Part shown: piece by piece, positions 53,363 to 62,522 of the stretch
How positions within the stretch are numbered: the first letter of the stretch is position 1
How the letters are laid out: the number at the start of each line of letters is the position of its first letter
Source: Pseudomonas gozinkensis
Lineage (GTDB): Bacteria > Pseudomonadota > Gammaproteobacteria > Pseudomonadales > Pseudomonadaceae
NCBI RefSeq assembly: GCF_014863585.1
Contig: NZ_CP062253.1
Location: 2,320,501 to 2,384,500 of the forward strand
Direction of reading: 5' to 3'
DNA: 64,000 nucleotides
Notes under the pieces: generated by a model
What the model saw: the letters and a program-made list of their open reading frames with translations, nothing else
Database searches by the model: none
What the model was told of the DNA's origin: nothing
Position numbers and translations under genes: made by a program

Positions 53363-53833
53363 CTAAAAATTCTCAATGTCTATGTTGCAGCCATTGTTTT
53401 TCAGTCTTTGAATTTCTTGCTCAAAAGAATACTTGGATGATTTTTCGTTTTTTTTGTCATACACTTTTCTCAAGTGTCGGAAGAGTTTACCAATATTGTT
53501 TTTTGTCTTGTCGTCAAGGCTAGCAATAAGGTCGTAATCATCCATTGATAGAATGTGTAATTTATTCTTCAGAACGTAGTATGCGGTAATGTTCGAAAGC
53601 AGGCCCGCCGCATCTTCGTAGTTCTCTTTCAAGTATTTAGCATAATCTTCAAATATTTTTGTCAAAAGACTCTGCGCGGCTTTTTGATTTTTCAATACGC
53701 TGCACATTTCCTGCCAGTTGCTGACATACAGGTGGTCACCCCAATCGGAGCCTCTAGCAAAATAAATTCCTTCTCCTTTGAAGAATTCAGAAATTTCATG
53801 CTGGTCTAAGGCAGTTTCAAATGTAGTTTTCAT
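53363..53833 (-). CDS. Probable immunity protein of displaced toxin module
   Basis: A 156-aa soluble, mostly helical protein (SLLTKIFEDYAKYLKENYED, KLFRHLRKVYDKKNEK). Its ATG at 53833 overlaps the stop of the upstream toxin remnant (ATGA), a coupled toxin-immunity arrangement. A TTG at 53848 is a less likely start. Family unknown to me. Likely protects against the toxin whose decayed tip precedes it. Confidence 0.6.
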   Translation of the reverse strand: MKTTFETALDQHEISEFFKGEGIYFARGSDWGDHLYVSNWQEMCSVLKNQKAAQSLLTKIFEDYAKYLKENYEDAAGLLSNITAYYVLKNKLHILSMDDYDLIASLDDKTKNNIGKLFRHLRKVYDKKNEKSSKYSFEQEIQRLKNNGCNIDIENF

Positions 53834-54144
53834 TGAAGCTTTTCCCAATCGTCGAAATTTTTCAACAGCGTTCCAATGTCGCTGTTGTGGGTGACATTCT
53901 CAGAGCCGATCAGAGCGGCTTCTTTTGTACCGCTTTTCGTTGCACCACCAGGAATCCATTCGTTAGGGTAGGAGCCATTTTCCTTACCATTAGGCATCTC
54001 ATATTTAAAACGAGGGTCATCCGGCTTTATTTTAACAATATAGATGCCTTCACCTTCGAGAGTCTTTGCACCAAGGTTCAGCTCTTTATTCAGAACTCGT
54101 CAGTCGTTACCTGCAGCTCGATATTTGGCAACGACTTCTTCCAT
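53830..54144 (-). pseudogene. Displaced C-terminal toxin tip (remnant 2) with in-frame stop
   Basis: Leftward frame MEEVVAKYRAAGND, then TGA, then RVLNKELNLGAKTLEGEG continuing through YEMPNGKENGSYPNEW and ATKSGTKEAALIGSENVTHN to FDDWEKLQ and stop at 53830. The frame is otherwise open and continues in phase across the TGA, so a single substitution probably inactivated it. It starts just downstream of a palindromic element and overlaps the immunity ATG. A C-terminal fragment of an Rhs/CDI-type toxin is the best reading; class unknown. Confidence 0.55.
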
Positions 54145-54153
54145 CTCAGAATG

Positions 54154-54204
54154 AAAAGGGGACAGATTTATTTTCTTTAGCGAAAAATAAATCAGTCCCC
54201 TTTA
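54154..54204. repeat. GGGGACAGATTTATT palindromic element, copy 3
   Basis: AAAAGGGGACAGATTTATTT and AAAATAAATCAGTCCCCTTT form the two arms. It sits between the tail of the intact Rhs module and toxin remnant 2. Region 54206-54353 beyond it contains a short open fragment (KAKNEEGLALVYGDSCEHTP) that may be another relic. Confidence 0.85.
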
Positions 54205-54353
54205 GTTCATGGGGCTGTGTCCTTGCTTTTCTGGTGTGTGTTCGCAACTATCACCGTAGACCAAGGCCAGCCCTTCTTCATTTTTTGCTTTCAGCTCAAT
54301 CGGTTAGCTGTTAAGTAATTGCCATTCAGATCTTTCCCCTTTAGTCTGGCTTG

Positions 54354-54698
54354 TTATGATGTTTTGTATTTTTTCAAGCATTCAAGAAGGACCGACATGA
54401 AGTGGCGCTTATCAATGGGCTCTTCAGAGAAGTACGTAGTGATTTCGGAAAATACGCGATTAAATTTTTCATTTTTATTTAAAAAGAATGTCAGTGTGTC
54501 GATGTACCATTGCTGCTCGCTTATGATGCGTTTTGTAAACTCAGGCTTGATGAGGGTGTTAAATAGGTGTGTTAACTCATCATCATTATTTATGTCAGTT
54601 TTTGCAATTAGGTTTTCTATCGTTTCATCTTGATCGCTATTTATGTCGAAAGGGAATAGTAGCGATGGGATTATGTCGAGTGTCGGTTCTAGTTTCAT
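54354..54698 (-). CDS. Immunity protein of the Rhs effector
   Basis: A 114-aa acidic soluble protein (LEPTLDIIPSLLFPFDINSD, DETIENLIAKTDINNDDELT). Its ATG overlaps the rhs stop by 4 bp, so the two are co-translated, the hallmark of a cognate immunity gene. No known fold recognised. AT-rich like the toxin tip it follows. Confidence 0.75.
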   Translation of the reverse strand: MKLEPTLDIIPSLLFPFDINSDQDETIENLIAKTDINNDDELTHLFNTLIKPEFTKRIISEQQWYIDTLTFFLNKNEKFNRVFSEITTYFSEEPIDKRHFMSVLLECLKKYKTS

Positions 54699-57600
54699 TT
54701 TTCATATTTCGGAAATGATGTTTTAGGTAGGCCGTTATCGTCGAGAATTGTCACGGCTTTTGTTTGTTGTTTGTATTTTGTTCCGCCCTTTTTGAAGCCT
54801 TCTCCGATGGTTCCGCCCATGCTCATAGGACGCTCAGCTAACGCTTTATTGCCGGTGTTTTTGTATATGCGCATCGCGCGTTTAATAGCTGTAAGTTGTG
54901 CTTTGTGGCTGGTGTATCGTGTTGAGTTCGGAGTTATCGGCTTTCCATTTCCGTAGGTTTCAATTACGCCGGTGGTTGGGTTCTTGCCTGTCGCTGCTCT
55001 ATCCATCTGTGACTGAGTGGTAGTCTGTGCGCCATGTTTTTCAAGGAAATGATACCTAGGCGAAAGATCTTCCATCGCTTTTAGCTCCTTGTATGCCATT
55101 GCTTCTGTTAGCTCATGAATCCTAGCTTGGCGCTCAGCCCGCGTCATCGTTGGTGGATTAGGTTCTCCGTCATTAACAACAGCTTTCTTTGTCGGATCGC
55201 TAACATCCCCTGATTGCGAATCCTTGTTATTACCAGGACAGCTATTCAATCCCAGTGGATCCACCCACCCCGTAGGGTTAGGCACGTACTGGTAGTTATT
55301 CAACCCACCCGCAAGCTTGATCGGATCCGGTGTCAGAAACCGCCCAGTCCCCGGATTGTAGTAGCGATGACGGTTGTAGTGTAGGCCCGTCTCGGCATCA
55401 AAATACTGACCCTGGAATCGCAACGGGTTGTCTATTTCGCTGACGTCCAGCGCCGCGAGGTTGCCGTAGGCGCGGTACTTCGCCGACCACATGATCTCGC
55501 CACTGTAGTCGGTGAGTTCCTGCGGTGTGCCCAGATGATCGAGTTGATAGTAGAACGGCGTCGCCTTACGCGGGCCTTCGCCGTCGAGCATGGCCAGTGG
55601 GCGGAAGCTGCCAGGTTCATAGATGTAAGTGCGATAACGGTTGTCACCGCTTTCGGCGATCAGGCGTTCGCCTTGCCACAAGAATTCGGTGGTATAGCCA
55701 TCGACAGTTTTCTCGATGCGGCGACCGAAGGCGTCGTACTTATAGGATGCATTACTGCCGCCCGGCAGGCTGACACCGATCAGTCGATGCTGGCAGTCGT
55801 AGCGATATTCGGTGACGAGTTTCTGTCCGGTGCCACGGCGTTCGCGGATCAGGTTGCCATAGGCGTCGTAGTCGTAGTGGCGGTCGCCCTGCATCAGCAG
55901 ACGGTTGCCTTTGACGTTGGCGAGGTTGGCTGTGCCTTCGTTGTTCTGGCCCAGCAGGTTGCCAGCCGGGTCGTGGGCGAAGGTTTCCGGTGTCGCGCCA
56001 CGTACGCTGGTCAAGCGGTCCAGCGGGTCGTAATGGAAGCTGCGATTACCCTTGCAGCTGTCGTCGATGCCGGCGAGGTTGCCGTTGGCGTCGTAGTTAT
56101 AGCGACGCTGGAACAGGTTTTTTTCACGCTGGCTGACGCTGTGCGCTTGCAGGCGACCTTGTTCGTCGTACTGGTATTGGCTGAGCAGCAGTCCTTGTTG
56201 GCGTTGCTGTTCGCGACCGGCGCTGAATTGGTGGCTGGTCAGGCGTGAGCCGTTGAGGTCGATGCTGCTCAGACGTCCGCCGGACAAGTGGCGGTAGTCG
56301 AGTGTGCTGCCGTCGGGGAGGCGGCAGTGACTCAGTTGTCCGACGCTGTCGTATTCGTAACGTGTGGTGCCCCAACCCTGGTGTTCGGTGATCAGGCGAT
56401 CCTGCACGTCGTATTCGTAGGCCAGCGGCCAGTGACCGTCGTCGACATTCACCAAACGGCCCAGGGCATCGTAGCTGTAGTGAATCTCTTCGCCATCGGC
56501 GAGGGTTTTTACCAGCAGCCGCCCGGCAGCATCACGCTGATATTCGGTGATCAGTTCGCTGCCGTCGTCGCCGAATTCGGTTTTCTTCAGCAATTGACCG
56601 TTGAGGTCGTATTCGTAAGCGGTGCGGCGGCCGTCGAAACCGGTTTCCTGCTGGATCAGGCCATTGGCGTAGTAGTCGAGCTTGTAGTGCTCGCCGCGTT
56701 CGTTTTCGATTTCAGTGAGTAGCAGACCGGCGTTGTCGTAGCGATAGCGCAATTGGCTGCCGTCGGAATTGATGCGGCGGCTGACCAGATGCAGGTTGTC
56801 GGCGTATTCGTAGCGGGTGATGCGGCCGAGCTCATCGCGTTCGGCGGTGACGCGTCCGTACGGGTTGTAGGTGAAGGCTCGGGTGGCGCCGCCGGGGAGG
56901 GTGACCTGAGTCAGGCGGTCGACGGCGTCCCATTGATAATGGGTGATGGCGCCGAATTCGTCCTGGCGGGTGATCTGCCGTCCAAGTGCATCGTAGCGAT
57001 ACTTGCGCTGACCACCGTCCGGAAGACGTTCCTCCAGCAATTGACCGAGATTGTTCCAGCCCAGTTGATGGCGACTGCCATCAGGGTGATGAATTTCCAG
57101 CAGTCGGCCCTGGCCGTCGTAGTTGTAGCGGGTTTCGTTGCCCTGCGGGTCGATTTGCTGGGTGATGTCGCCTTGTTGATTGCGGTCGTACTGCCAACGG
57201 GCCTTGCCACGTTTGACTTCAATCAGTTGCCCATCGAAGTAGTTGTAGAGGGTTGGTTCCTCTTCCGGAGGGATGACAGCCATCAATCGTCCGGCATCGC
57301 TGTATTGATACTCGGTGATGGCTCCCATTGGATCTTTTACAGCAACCAGACGTCCCTGATCGTCATAGGCATTTTGCGTTTCAGCACCATCGGCAGCGGT
57401 TTCACTGATCAGCCGTGCATTTTCGTCATGCACGTAAACCTGTTCACTGCCATCGGCGTTGTGAACCGTAACCGTGCCTTTGTCATCCCACTCGTAGCGA
57501 GCTTCCAGTTGCGAATAGTTGGCCCAATGACGTACGCAACGGGAAAGTTTGCCTTCACGTTCCCATTCCCAGAAAAAACTGGCGCCACCGGCCAGTTGTC

Positions 57601-59620
57601 GCTCGAGAATGACGTGCTGATCGTTGTAGCGGTAATGCTCGGTTTCCCCTGCGGCATTGGATGCCGAGACCAATTGGTTGCGAGCGTTATACCGGTAGGT
57701 GACAAGGTTCTGAATGGTCAGCCAAGGATCCTGACGCTCACCGCGCTCGTCATACTCAGAACGCTGCTGTTGCTGATCAACGGCAACGATATGGCGATCG
57801 TCGTAGCGCAACAGCAACGCGCGGCCAGCACCGTTATCGATGCGCTGGATCCGCCCCACCAGGTCATAGCTGATATGCACCTGATTTCCGTAAGAGTCAC
57901 TGACCGTCGTCAGGCGGTCTGCGCGGAAATGATAAAAGCGTGGTTTTGCTCCTGCTTGGGTGAGGATCAGTTCACCCGGCGCACTGCCCAGATAAATCGC
58001 CGCCTGAGCCAGACTGTTGGTGATGGCTGGCCGTTGTTCGGTCGGCACCGGGAAGCGGGTCTGACGGTTTTCGTTATCAGTCCACAACACGCCTTCATCG
58101 TTGATTTGCAGGCGATGGGATAGGGAGTGGCTCCAGCCATGGCCGAGACGCCCGTCGATTTCAACCGCGCTGCTGCGATAGAGACGTGTCCATTCAATGG
58201 GTAGCAGCCCACCCAATATGCCGTCAGTGAGCGTCAGCAATTCCTCGCCGGTAACCATCGATACCGGTTCACCGTTAGTGCAGGTCTTATCGGCGCACTG
58301 AGCAGGTTGATCCGCCGGGTTTTTGGACTGGTCGGGCGCGTTGTCTACTTTTTCCTGTTGTTGAGCGCGGGTGCTGTTCTCCTTCTTGCCGCGTGCATGA
58401 ATCTGCGCATCCGTCTCTACAGCACCTCCGGAAACGGGTGGTTTTTTCTTTGGTGGTGTGGCGGTCTCTGCGGGTTTTGGAGGCGCAATTTCTACGCTCG
58501 CCTTTCTCGCCTGGTTCAGTGGCGAATTGCCGTTGAGCATTAACGGTTTCGCCGTATCGGCGTGTGCTGTCGCATTCTTCTTGCTGATCTTCATCAGCAT
58601 CGACGTGAAGTCTTCAATCAGTGACATGACCTTGCCGCTGTTCCTTGCAGCATTAAGGCCCTTGGTGCCAATACGGACGGCCAAACCGATCCCGCCCGTC
58701 AAAACAATACCGATCAGGATGTTCAGCAGTACTTCCGTAGTCAGTTCTGCCAGCACTTCAGTGCAGGTCTGCGGAGGCAGCATCTTGACCCAAGCTACGA
58801 TAGCTGCGACGTAGATCCACATAAGTGGCTCGTCACTGGCGATCAGCAGGGCTGTTTGAATGGCTTCTTTTGAAGCGTTATAGATCTTCTTTATCTGTTC
58901 TTCGGTGAAGAATTTTTTTAGTTTTTCGTAGTTTTCCCGAGGGTGTGCAACCAGGTCGTAGAGACTTTTGATGTCCCCCCACAGCCCCATGATCGCCTTG
59001 AGGAACCCCTTCCACGCCGACTCCAATTGCTGCAATGCCCGTCCAGCCATGGATGCATTGGTATGCGCTTGCCAGAGTGGCAGAAAGTCGGTGGTCCACT
59101 CTGTTTGCAGCCAGCCGCTAAGGTCCCCGATTACGCCTTGATAGGAGTTGAACAGGCTATCGATCTGGGCCTTGGTGGGATTCGGGAAAAAAGTGATTTC
59201 ATATTGCTGATGCGGTTTGAGGCCAGTGACCTCCAGAATCCCGCTTGGACCGATTTTGACGTTGATCGGTTGACCGACTTCGTTCTTTCCGTAGAGCTTG
59301 CCATTCTCCACCGGCACCAGTCGCACCGGCGTATTGCCGATAGGTACAAAACGCGCAGACTCAAAACTATGTACAAGTTTGAGTTTGCCGTTGGCAGGGC
59401 AGTTGGCATAAAGGGTATTTTCCTTTTTGCTGTCCTTGTCTGCCGTACCGACTTCGTCACCGACCTTGAACTGTTGCTCTGCATCCAGAATGCCGCCGTA
59501 CCAGGCTTCGGCATGCTCGCGATAATCCTTCAGGCACTTCTTGAAGTCGCTGATGATGGCCTGAGCATCAGGCTGTTTTGCATTGAGATTGGCAACAATC
59601 TCACCCATCAAAATGCTCAT
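54695..59620 (-). CDS. Rhs-family T6SS effector with polymorphic C-terminal toxin
   Basis: A 1641-aa Rhs protein. The N-terminal 400 residues include a helical region and hydrophobic segments at about 265-330, then DUF6531-type PVSMVTGEELLTLTDGILGG starts the shell. Many YD repeats follow (for example YDAYGNLIRERRGTG), then the Rhs core end HLGTPQELTDYSGEIMW..YYNPGTGRFLTPDPI..NPTGWVDPLGL. DPLGL at residues 1454-1458 marks the cleavage point. The 183-aa tip beyond it (HFLEKHGAQTTTQSQM, SHKAQLTAIKRAMRIYKN, AVTILDDNGLPKT) is AT-rich and of a class I cannot name; a nuclease is plausible. No PAAR domain seen; delivery is probably via the adjacent VgrG and DUF4123 adaptor. Confidence 0.92.
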   Translation of the reverse strand: MSILMGEIVANLNAKQPDAQAIISDFKKCLKDYREHAEAWYGGILDAEQQFKVGDEVGTADKDSKKENTLYANCPANGKLKLVHSFESARFVPIGNTPVRLVPVENGKLYGKNEVGQPINVKIGPSGILEVTGLKPHQQYEITFFPNPTKAQIDSLFNSYQGVIGDLSGWLQTEWTTDFLPLWQAHTNASMAGRALQQLESAWKGFLKAIMGLWGDIKSLYDLVAHPRENYEKLKKFFTEEQIKKIYNASKEAIQTALLIASDEPLMWIYVAAIVAWVKMLPPQTCTEVLAELTTEVLLNILIGIVLTGGIGLAVRIGTKGLNAARNSGKVMSLIEDFTSMLMKISKKNATAHADTAKPLMLNGNSPLNQARKASVEIAPPKPAETATPPKKKPPVSGGAVETDAQIHARGKKENSTRAQQQEKVDNAPDQSKNPADQPAQCADKTCTNGEPVSMVTGEELLTLTDGILGGLLPIEWTRLYRSSAVEIDGRLGHGWSHSLSHRLQINDEGVLWTDNENRQTRFPVPTEQRPAITNSLAQAAIYLGSAPGELILTQAGAKPRFYHFRADRLTTVSDSYGNQVHISYDLVGRIQRIDNGAGRALLLRYDDRHIVAVDQQQQRSEYDERGERQDPWLTIQNLVTYRYNARNQLVSASNAAGETEHYRYNDQHVILERQLAGGASFFWEWEREGKLSRCVRHWANYSQLEARYEWDDKGTVTVHNADGSEQVYVHDENARLISETAADGAETQNAYDDQGRLVAVKDPMGAITEYQYSDAGRLMAVIPPEEEPTLYNYFDGQLIEVKRGKARWQYDRNQQGDITQQIDPQGNETRYNYDGQGRLLEIHHPDGSRHQLGWNNLGQLLEERLPDGGQRKYRYDALGRQITRQDEFGAITHYQWDAVDRLTQVTLPGGATRAFTYNPYGRVTAERDELGRITRYEYADNLHLVSRRINSDGSQLRYRYDNAGLLLTEIENERGEHYKLDYYANGLIQQETGFDGRRTAYEYDLNGQLLKKTEFGDDGSELITEYQRDAAGRLLVKTLADGEEIHYSYDALGRLVNVDDGHWPLAYEYDVQDRLITEHQGWGTTRYEYDSVGQLSHCRLPDGSTLDYRHLSGGRLSSIDLNGSRLTSHQFSAGREQQRQQGLLLSQYQYDEQGRLQAHSVSQREKNLFQRRYNYDANGNLAGIDDSCKGNRSFHYDPLDRLTSVRGATPETFAHDPAGNLLGQNNEGTANLANVKGNRLLMQGDRHYDYDAYGNLIRERRGTGQKLVTEYRYDCQHRLIGVSLPGGSNASYKYDAFGRRIEKTVDGYTTEFLWQGERLIAESGDNRYRTYIYEPGSFRPLAMLDGEGPRKATPFYYQLDHLGTPQELTDYSGEIMWSAKYRAYGNLAALDVSEIDNPLRFQGQYFDAETGLHYNRHRYYNPGTGRFLTPDPIKLAGGLNNYQYVPNPTGWVDPLGLNSCPGNNKDSQSGDVSDPTKKAVVNDGEPNPPTMTRAERQARIHELTEAMAYKELKAMEDLSPRYHFLEKHGAQTTTQSQMDRAATGKNPTTGVIETYGNGKPITPNSTRYTSHKAQLTAIKRAMRIYKNTGNKALAERPMSMGGTIGEGFKKGGTKYKQQTKAVTILDDNGLPKTSFPKYEK

Positions 59621-60405
59621 ACAGCCACCTCACTTTCCAGATGGGCCTTCAGCAGGCCGGTAAAATTTTCTTCCGTGAGTGGCGTGCGTTTTACGAAGCG
59701 CGCCACTTTCTTTTGCAGATTCGATTCCGGGAACGAAAAGTACAGGTCGGCATGCTCTTCCTGCAGCCACTGCATCATGTTGCCGATTACGGTCGACGGG
59801 TTTTCGGCCATCAAGCTGTCCAGCAGATCTTTCGGCACCTCCCACCACGGCCAATCCTTCGCCTTCGGCACCACCCTCGGCCCGACTTCCAGGCTCCGCC
59901 CATTAATCAGATACCGCTGAAACACCGGCAGCACTTCCCCAGCGGTCTCGCCCAGCCCTTCAAGAATCGGATAGATATGCCGCCCATCCCAGAACCGGAA
60001 AAACACCTCGGTCCCGTCCGGCATCTTCACCTGGGTCAAACTGCGCAGATGTTCGAAAACTTCGTTGGGCTCCGAGCGGGAGACCGCCAGCCAGCCCCAG
60101 TCGAGGGCGTCGGTTTCGGTGATCCAGGGCAGGAAGGCCGAGTTGGCCTTGAGTTCGGCGACGTAAGGCATCACCGGTTGCCAGGTGGAGTAGGGCGTTC
60201 CGCCCCAGACGGGAATGGCCTGCACGGACGGTTCGCTCTGATACAAGGCCTTGAGCGCTTCGGCATCGCTGGCTGCGCTGATGACCAGATACAGCCGCTC
60301 GTCTTTCTGCAACGGCTGTTGTGCCAGCCAATCCTTGGGTGTCAGTCGATTAGATGGCACAGGCACCTGCCTTGCATTTTTCACATTCTTCGCAGAACGG
60401 CGCAT
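59617..60405 (-). CDS. DUF4123 T6SS effector adaptor (Tec/Tap)
   Basis: A 262-aa protein with the DUF4123 pattern: LYLVISAASDAEALKALYQ, a SAFLPWI segment, WGWLAVS, then HLRSLTQVKMPDGTEVFFRFWDGR, where the LR.L..V.....G....FR.YDPR-like block is the family signature. Such adaptors load effectors on VgrG without being secreted. It overlaps vgrG by 56 bp at its start and rhs by 4 bp at its end, linking the three products. Confidence 0.9.
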   Translation of the reverse strand: MRRSAKNVKNARQVPVPSNRLTPKDWLAQQPLQKDERLYLVISAASDAEALKALYQSEPSVQAIPVWGGTPYSTWQPVMPYVAELKANSAFLPWITETDALDWGWLAVSRSEPNEVFEHLRSLTQVKMPDGTEVFFRFWDGRHIYPILEGLGETAGEVLPVFQRYLINGRSLEVGPRVVPKAKDWPWWEVPKDLLDSLMAENPSTVIGNMMQWLQEEHADLYFSFPESNLQKKVARFVKRTPLTEENFTGLLKAHLESEVAV

Positions 60406-62392
60406 TACGTTTGAGGGTGTTGATTTGCGCCGGCGTCAGTACGGCGCCAGCCTTGTCGGCATCCGCCTGTTTCAGTACGCCCGGCATCAACGGTGCCGCC
60501 CCCGTGCCGCTGCCCGGTCCACCGCCCGAGTTGATGTTGATCGCCGGCCCGCTCATGGTCACGCCGCCGCCATCGATCTTGATGAAGCTGCCACCGCCGA
60601 CCAACGTCAGCTCAGCCCCAGCCTCCAGCACCACCTTCATCCCGCTGCTCAGGTGAATTTCCTGCCCCGCGTCGATGAATTGCCCGGTGCCGATCTTGAT
60701 GTGCTGGTTCACGCCCACGGTCAGGTGATCGTTGGCCCGCGCTTCGACTTTGCGGTCGGCGTAAACGGTGTGGTGTTCTTCGGCCTTGAATTCCGTGTAG
60801 CTGTTTTTTTCCACGACGTCGTGGCGTTCGTTGCCGACGCGGATTTTCTGGTCGTGTTCGATGTTCTCGTCCCAGTCGCGCTGGGCGTGGAGGAAGATCT
60901 GTTCCTGGCCTTTCTTGTCTTCGATGCGCAGTTCGTTGAAGCCGCCGCCACCCATCGAGCTCAGGGTCTTGAAGGTGGTGCGGGTCTTGTTCGCCGGCAG
61001 GGCGTAGGGGACGGTGTTTTCCTTGTGGTACAGGCAGCCGCTGATCAGCGGCTGGTCGGGGTCGCCTTCGAGGAAGGTGACCAGCACTTCCATGCCGATG
61101 CGCGGGATGGCGATGCCGCCGTACTGGGCGCCGGCCCAGGCGGAAGATACGCGCAGCCAGCAGCTGGTCTTGTCGTCGGCGAGTCCGTCGCGGTCCCAGT
61201 GGAACTGGACTTTGACGCGGCCGTATTCGTCGCAGTGGATTTCTTCACCTTTTGGCCCGGTGACCACGGCGCTCTGGCTGCCGAGGAGGCGCGGTTTCGG
61301 GTGGCGCAGGGGCGGGCGGTTCGGCACGTCCCACGGGGTGGCCTGGAAGCGGTTGCGGTAGCCCTGATGGAAATCGTCTTTCAACGCGGTGGTGTCGCTG
61401 GTGACCGACTCTTCCAGCACTTGCGGCTGCTTGCCTTCATGCAGGACTTCGGTGAGCAGCCACAGGTCATTCCACTTGGCCTTCGGGTGTTCTTTGAGTG
61501 CGAGGAAATGGCCGCTGACCAGCAACGGCTGGTCGCTCTTGCCTTCGGCGAGCTGGAAGTCGCTGCGATGACGTTCGAGGGCGCGTTTGGCCAGGTGTTT
61601 GCCGCGTTCGCGGTCGACGAAACGGCCCGGGTAATCGTAGTCCTCGAGGTCGGGCAGGGCGTCGCCGCGGTTTTCGCTTTCGAGGGTGATCCGCGGTTTT
61701 TCGAAGTCGTAATCGCGGCGGGTGGTGCGGCTGGTGCGGGTTTCCAGGCGCAGGTCGAAGCGCTTGATCACCGGGTCGCTGGCGACCATCCCGGAGTCCT
61801 GCTGATAGGCTACTGGCGCCAGTTTCTTAAACACCGTCTGGTCATCGCCGAACACCAGTTTGTGGCCCGTGGCGCTGTGCTGGAAGTGGTAGTGAATGCC
61901 TTCTTCTTCGCACAGGCGCTGGATGAAATGCAGGTCCGATTCGTCGTACTGCACGCAGTAGATACGCTCGGGGTAGATCGAGCCGGTCTGGAATTCGTAG
62001 GCGTTGCCCTGGATGCCGTGTTCTTCGAGGACCTTGCCGATGATTTTCGGCACGCTGAGGTTCTGGAAGATCCGCTGGTTGACCCGGTGCGCCAGGTACG
62101 CCAGTTGCGGGCGCAGGGTCACGGAGTAGCGCGTCAGGCGCTTGCCGGAATCGCCTTGCGCGGCGCGGTAGATCAGGCCGTGGATGCCGCTGCCGTCGGG
62201 CGACAGTTGCAAAAAGGCCGGTTTGTGCAGCAGGGTTTCGAGGTCCAGCGTCGGCTGCTCACTGACCAGCTCCACCTCGAACACAAAAGGCTGGCTGATG
62301 GCTTCCCGGCCGGTCAGGGTAAACACCTGAAAGTCGGCGGAAAGACCTTCGATGGTCAGGGCAAAGTGGGTTTCATTGGCCGGCGCGAACAT
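60350..62392 (-). CDS. vgrG: VgrG (TssI) T6SS spike protein
   Basis: A 680-aa spike protein. The N-terminal gp27-like part starts MFAPANETHFALTIEGLSAD and contains YVQY-like CVQYDESDLHFIQRLCEEEG. The gp5-like OB/needle part has VTGPKGEEIHCDEYGRVKVQ, FHWDRDG, WLRVSSAWAGAQYGG, IPRIGMEVLVTFLEGDPDQP, then the beta-helix with LRIEDKKGQEQIF. The C-terminus is Cys-rich (FCEECEKCKAGAC), unusual and possibly metal-binding at the tip. Start at 62392 fits the family; upstream in-frame ATGs would add 18 residues. Confidence 0.95.
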   Translation of the reverse strand: MFAPANETHFALTIEGLSADFQVFTLTGREAISQPFVFEVELVSEQPTLDLETLLHKPAFLQLSPDGSGIHGLIYRAAQGDSGKRLTRYSVTLRPQLAYLAHRVNQRIFQNLSVPKIIGKVLEEHGIQGNAYEFQTGSIYPERIYCVQYDESDLHFIQRLCEEEGIHYHFQHSATGHKLVFGDDQTVFKKLAPVAYQQDSGMVASDPVIKRFDLRLETRTSRTTRRDYDFEKPRITLESENRGDALPDLEDYDYPGRFVDRERGKHLAKRALERHRSDFQLAEGKSDQPLLVSGHFLALKEHPKAKWNDLWLLTEVLHEGKQPQVLEESVTSDTTALKDDFHQGYRNRFQATPWDVPNRPPLRHPKPRLLGSQSAVVTGPKGEEIHCDEYGRVKVQFHWDRDGLADDKTSCWLRVSSAWAGAQYGGIAIPRIGMEVLVTFLEGDPDQPLISGCLYHKENTVPYALPANKTRTTFKTLSSMGGGGFNELRIEDKKGQEQIFLHAQRDWDENIEHDQKIRVGNERHDVVEKNSYTEFKAEEHHTVYADRKVEARANDHLTVGVNQHIKIGTGQFIDAGQEIHLSSGMKVVLEAGAELTLVGGGSFIKIDGGGVTMSGPAININSGGGPGSGTGAAPLMPGVLKQADADKAGAVLTPAQINTLKRNAPFCEECEKCKAGACAI

Positions 62393-62522
62393 CCCTTGTT
62401 CCTCGTGCTGCATGCGGCGCTCGTCGACGCCGGCAAAGCGGCTCAACGTACGCGAAATTCTGGAGGGGCGTAAACAACATCGACCAGCAGAGCTGGCCGA
62501 TGCTTGTAACGATCAGCCGTAA

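Noticed and set aside
53063..53440. Second possible gene at the 3' end of the IS
   Set aside because: Overlaps the intact transposase in another frame and runs through the IS end and the palindrome; no family resemblance.
60251..62473. 740-codon + strand frame opposite vgrG
   Set aside because: vgrG on the minus strand is unambiguous by family motifs.
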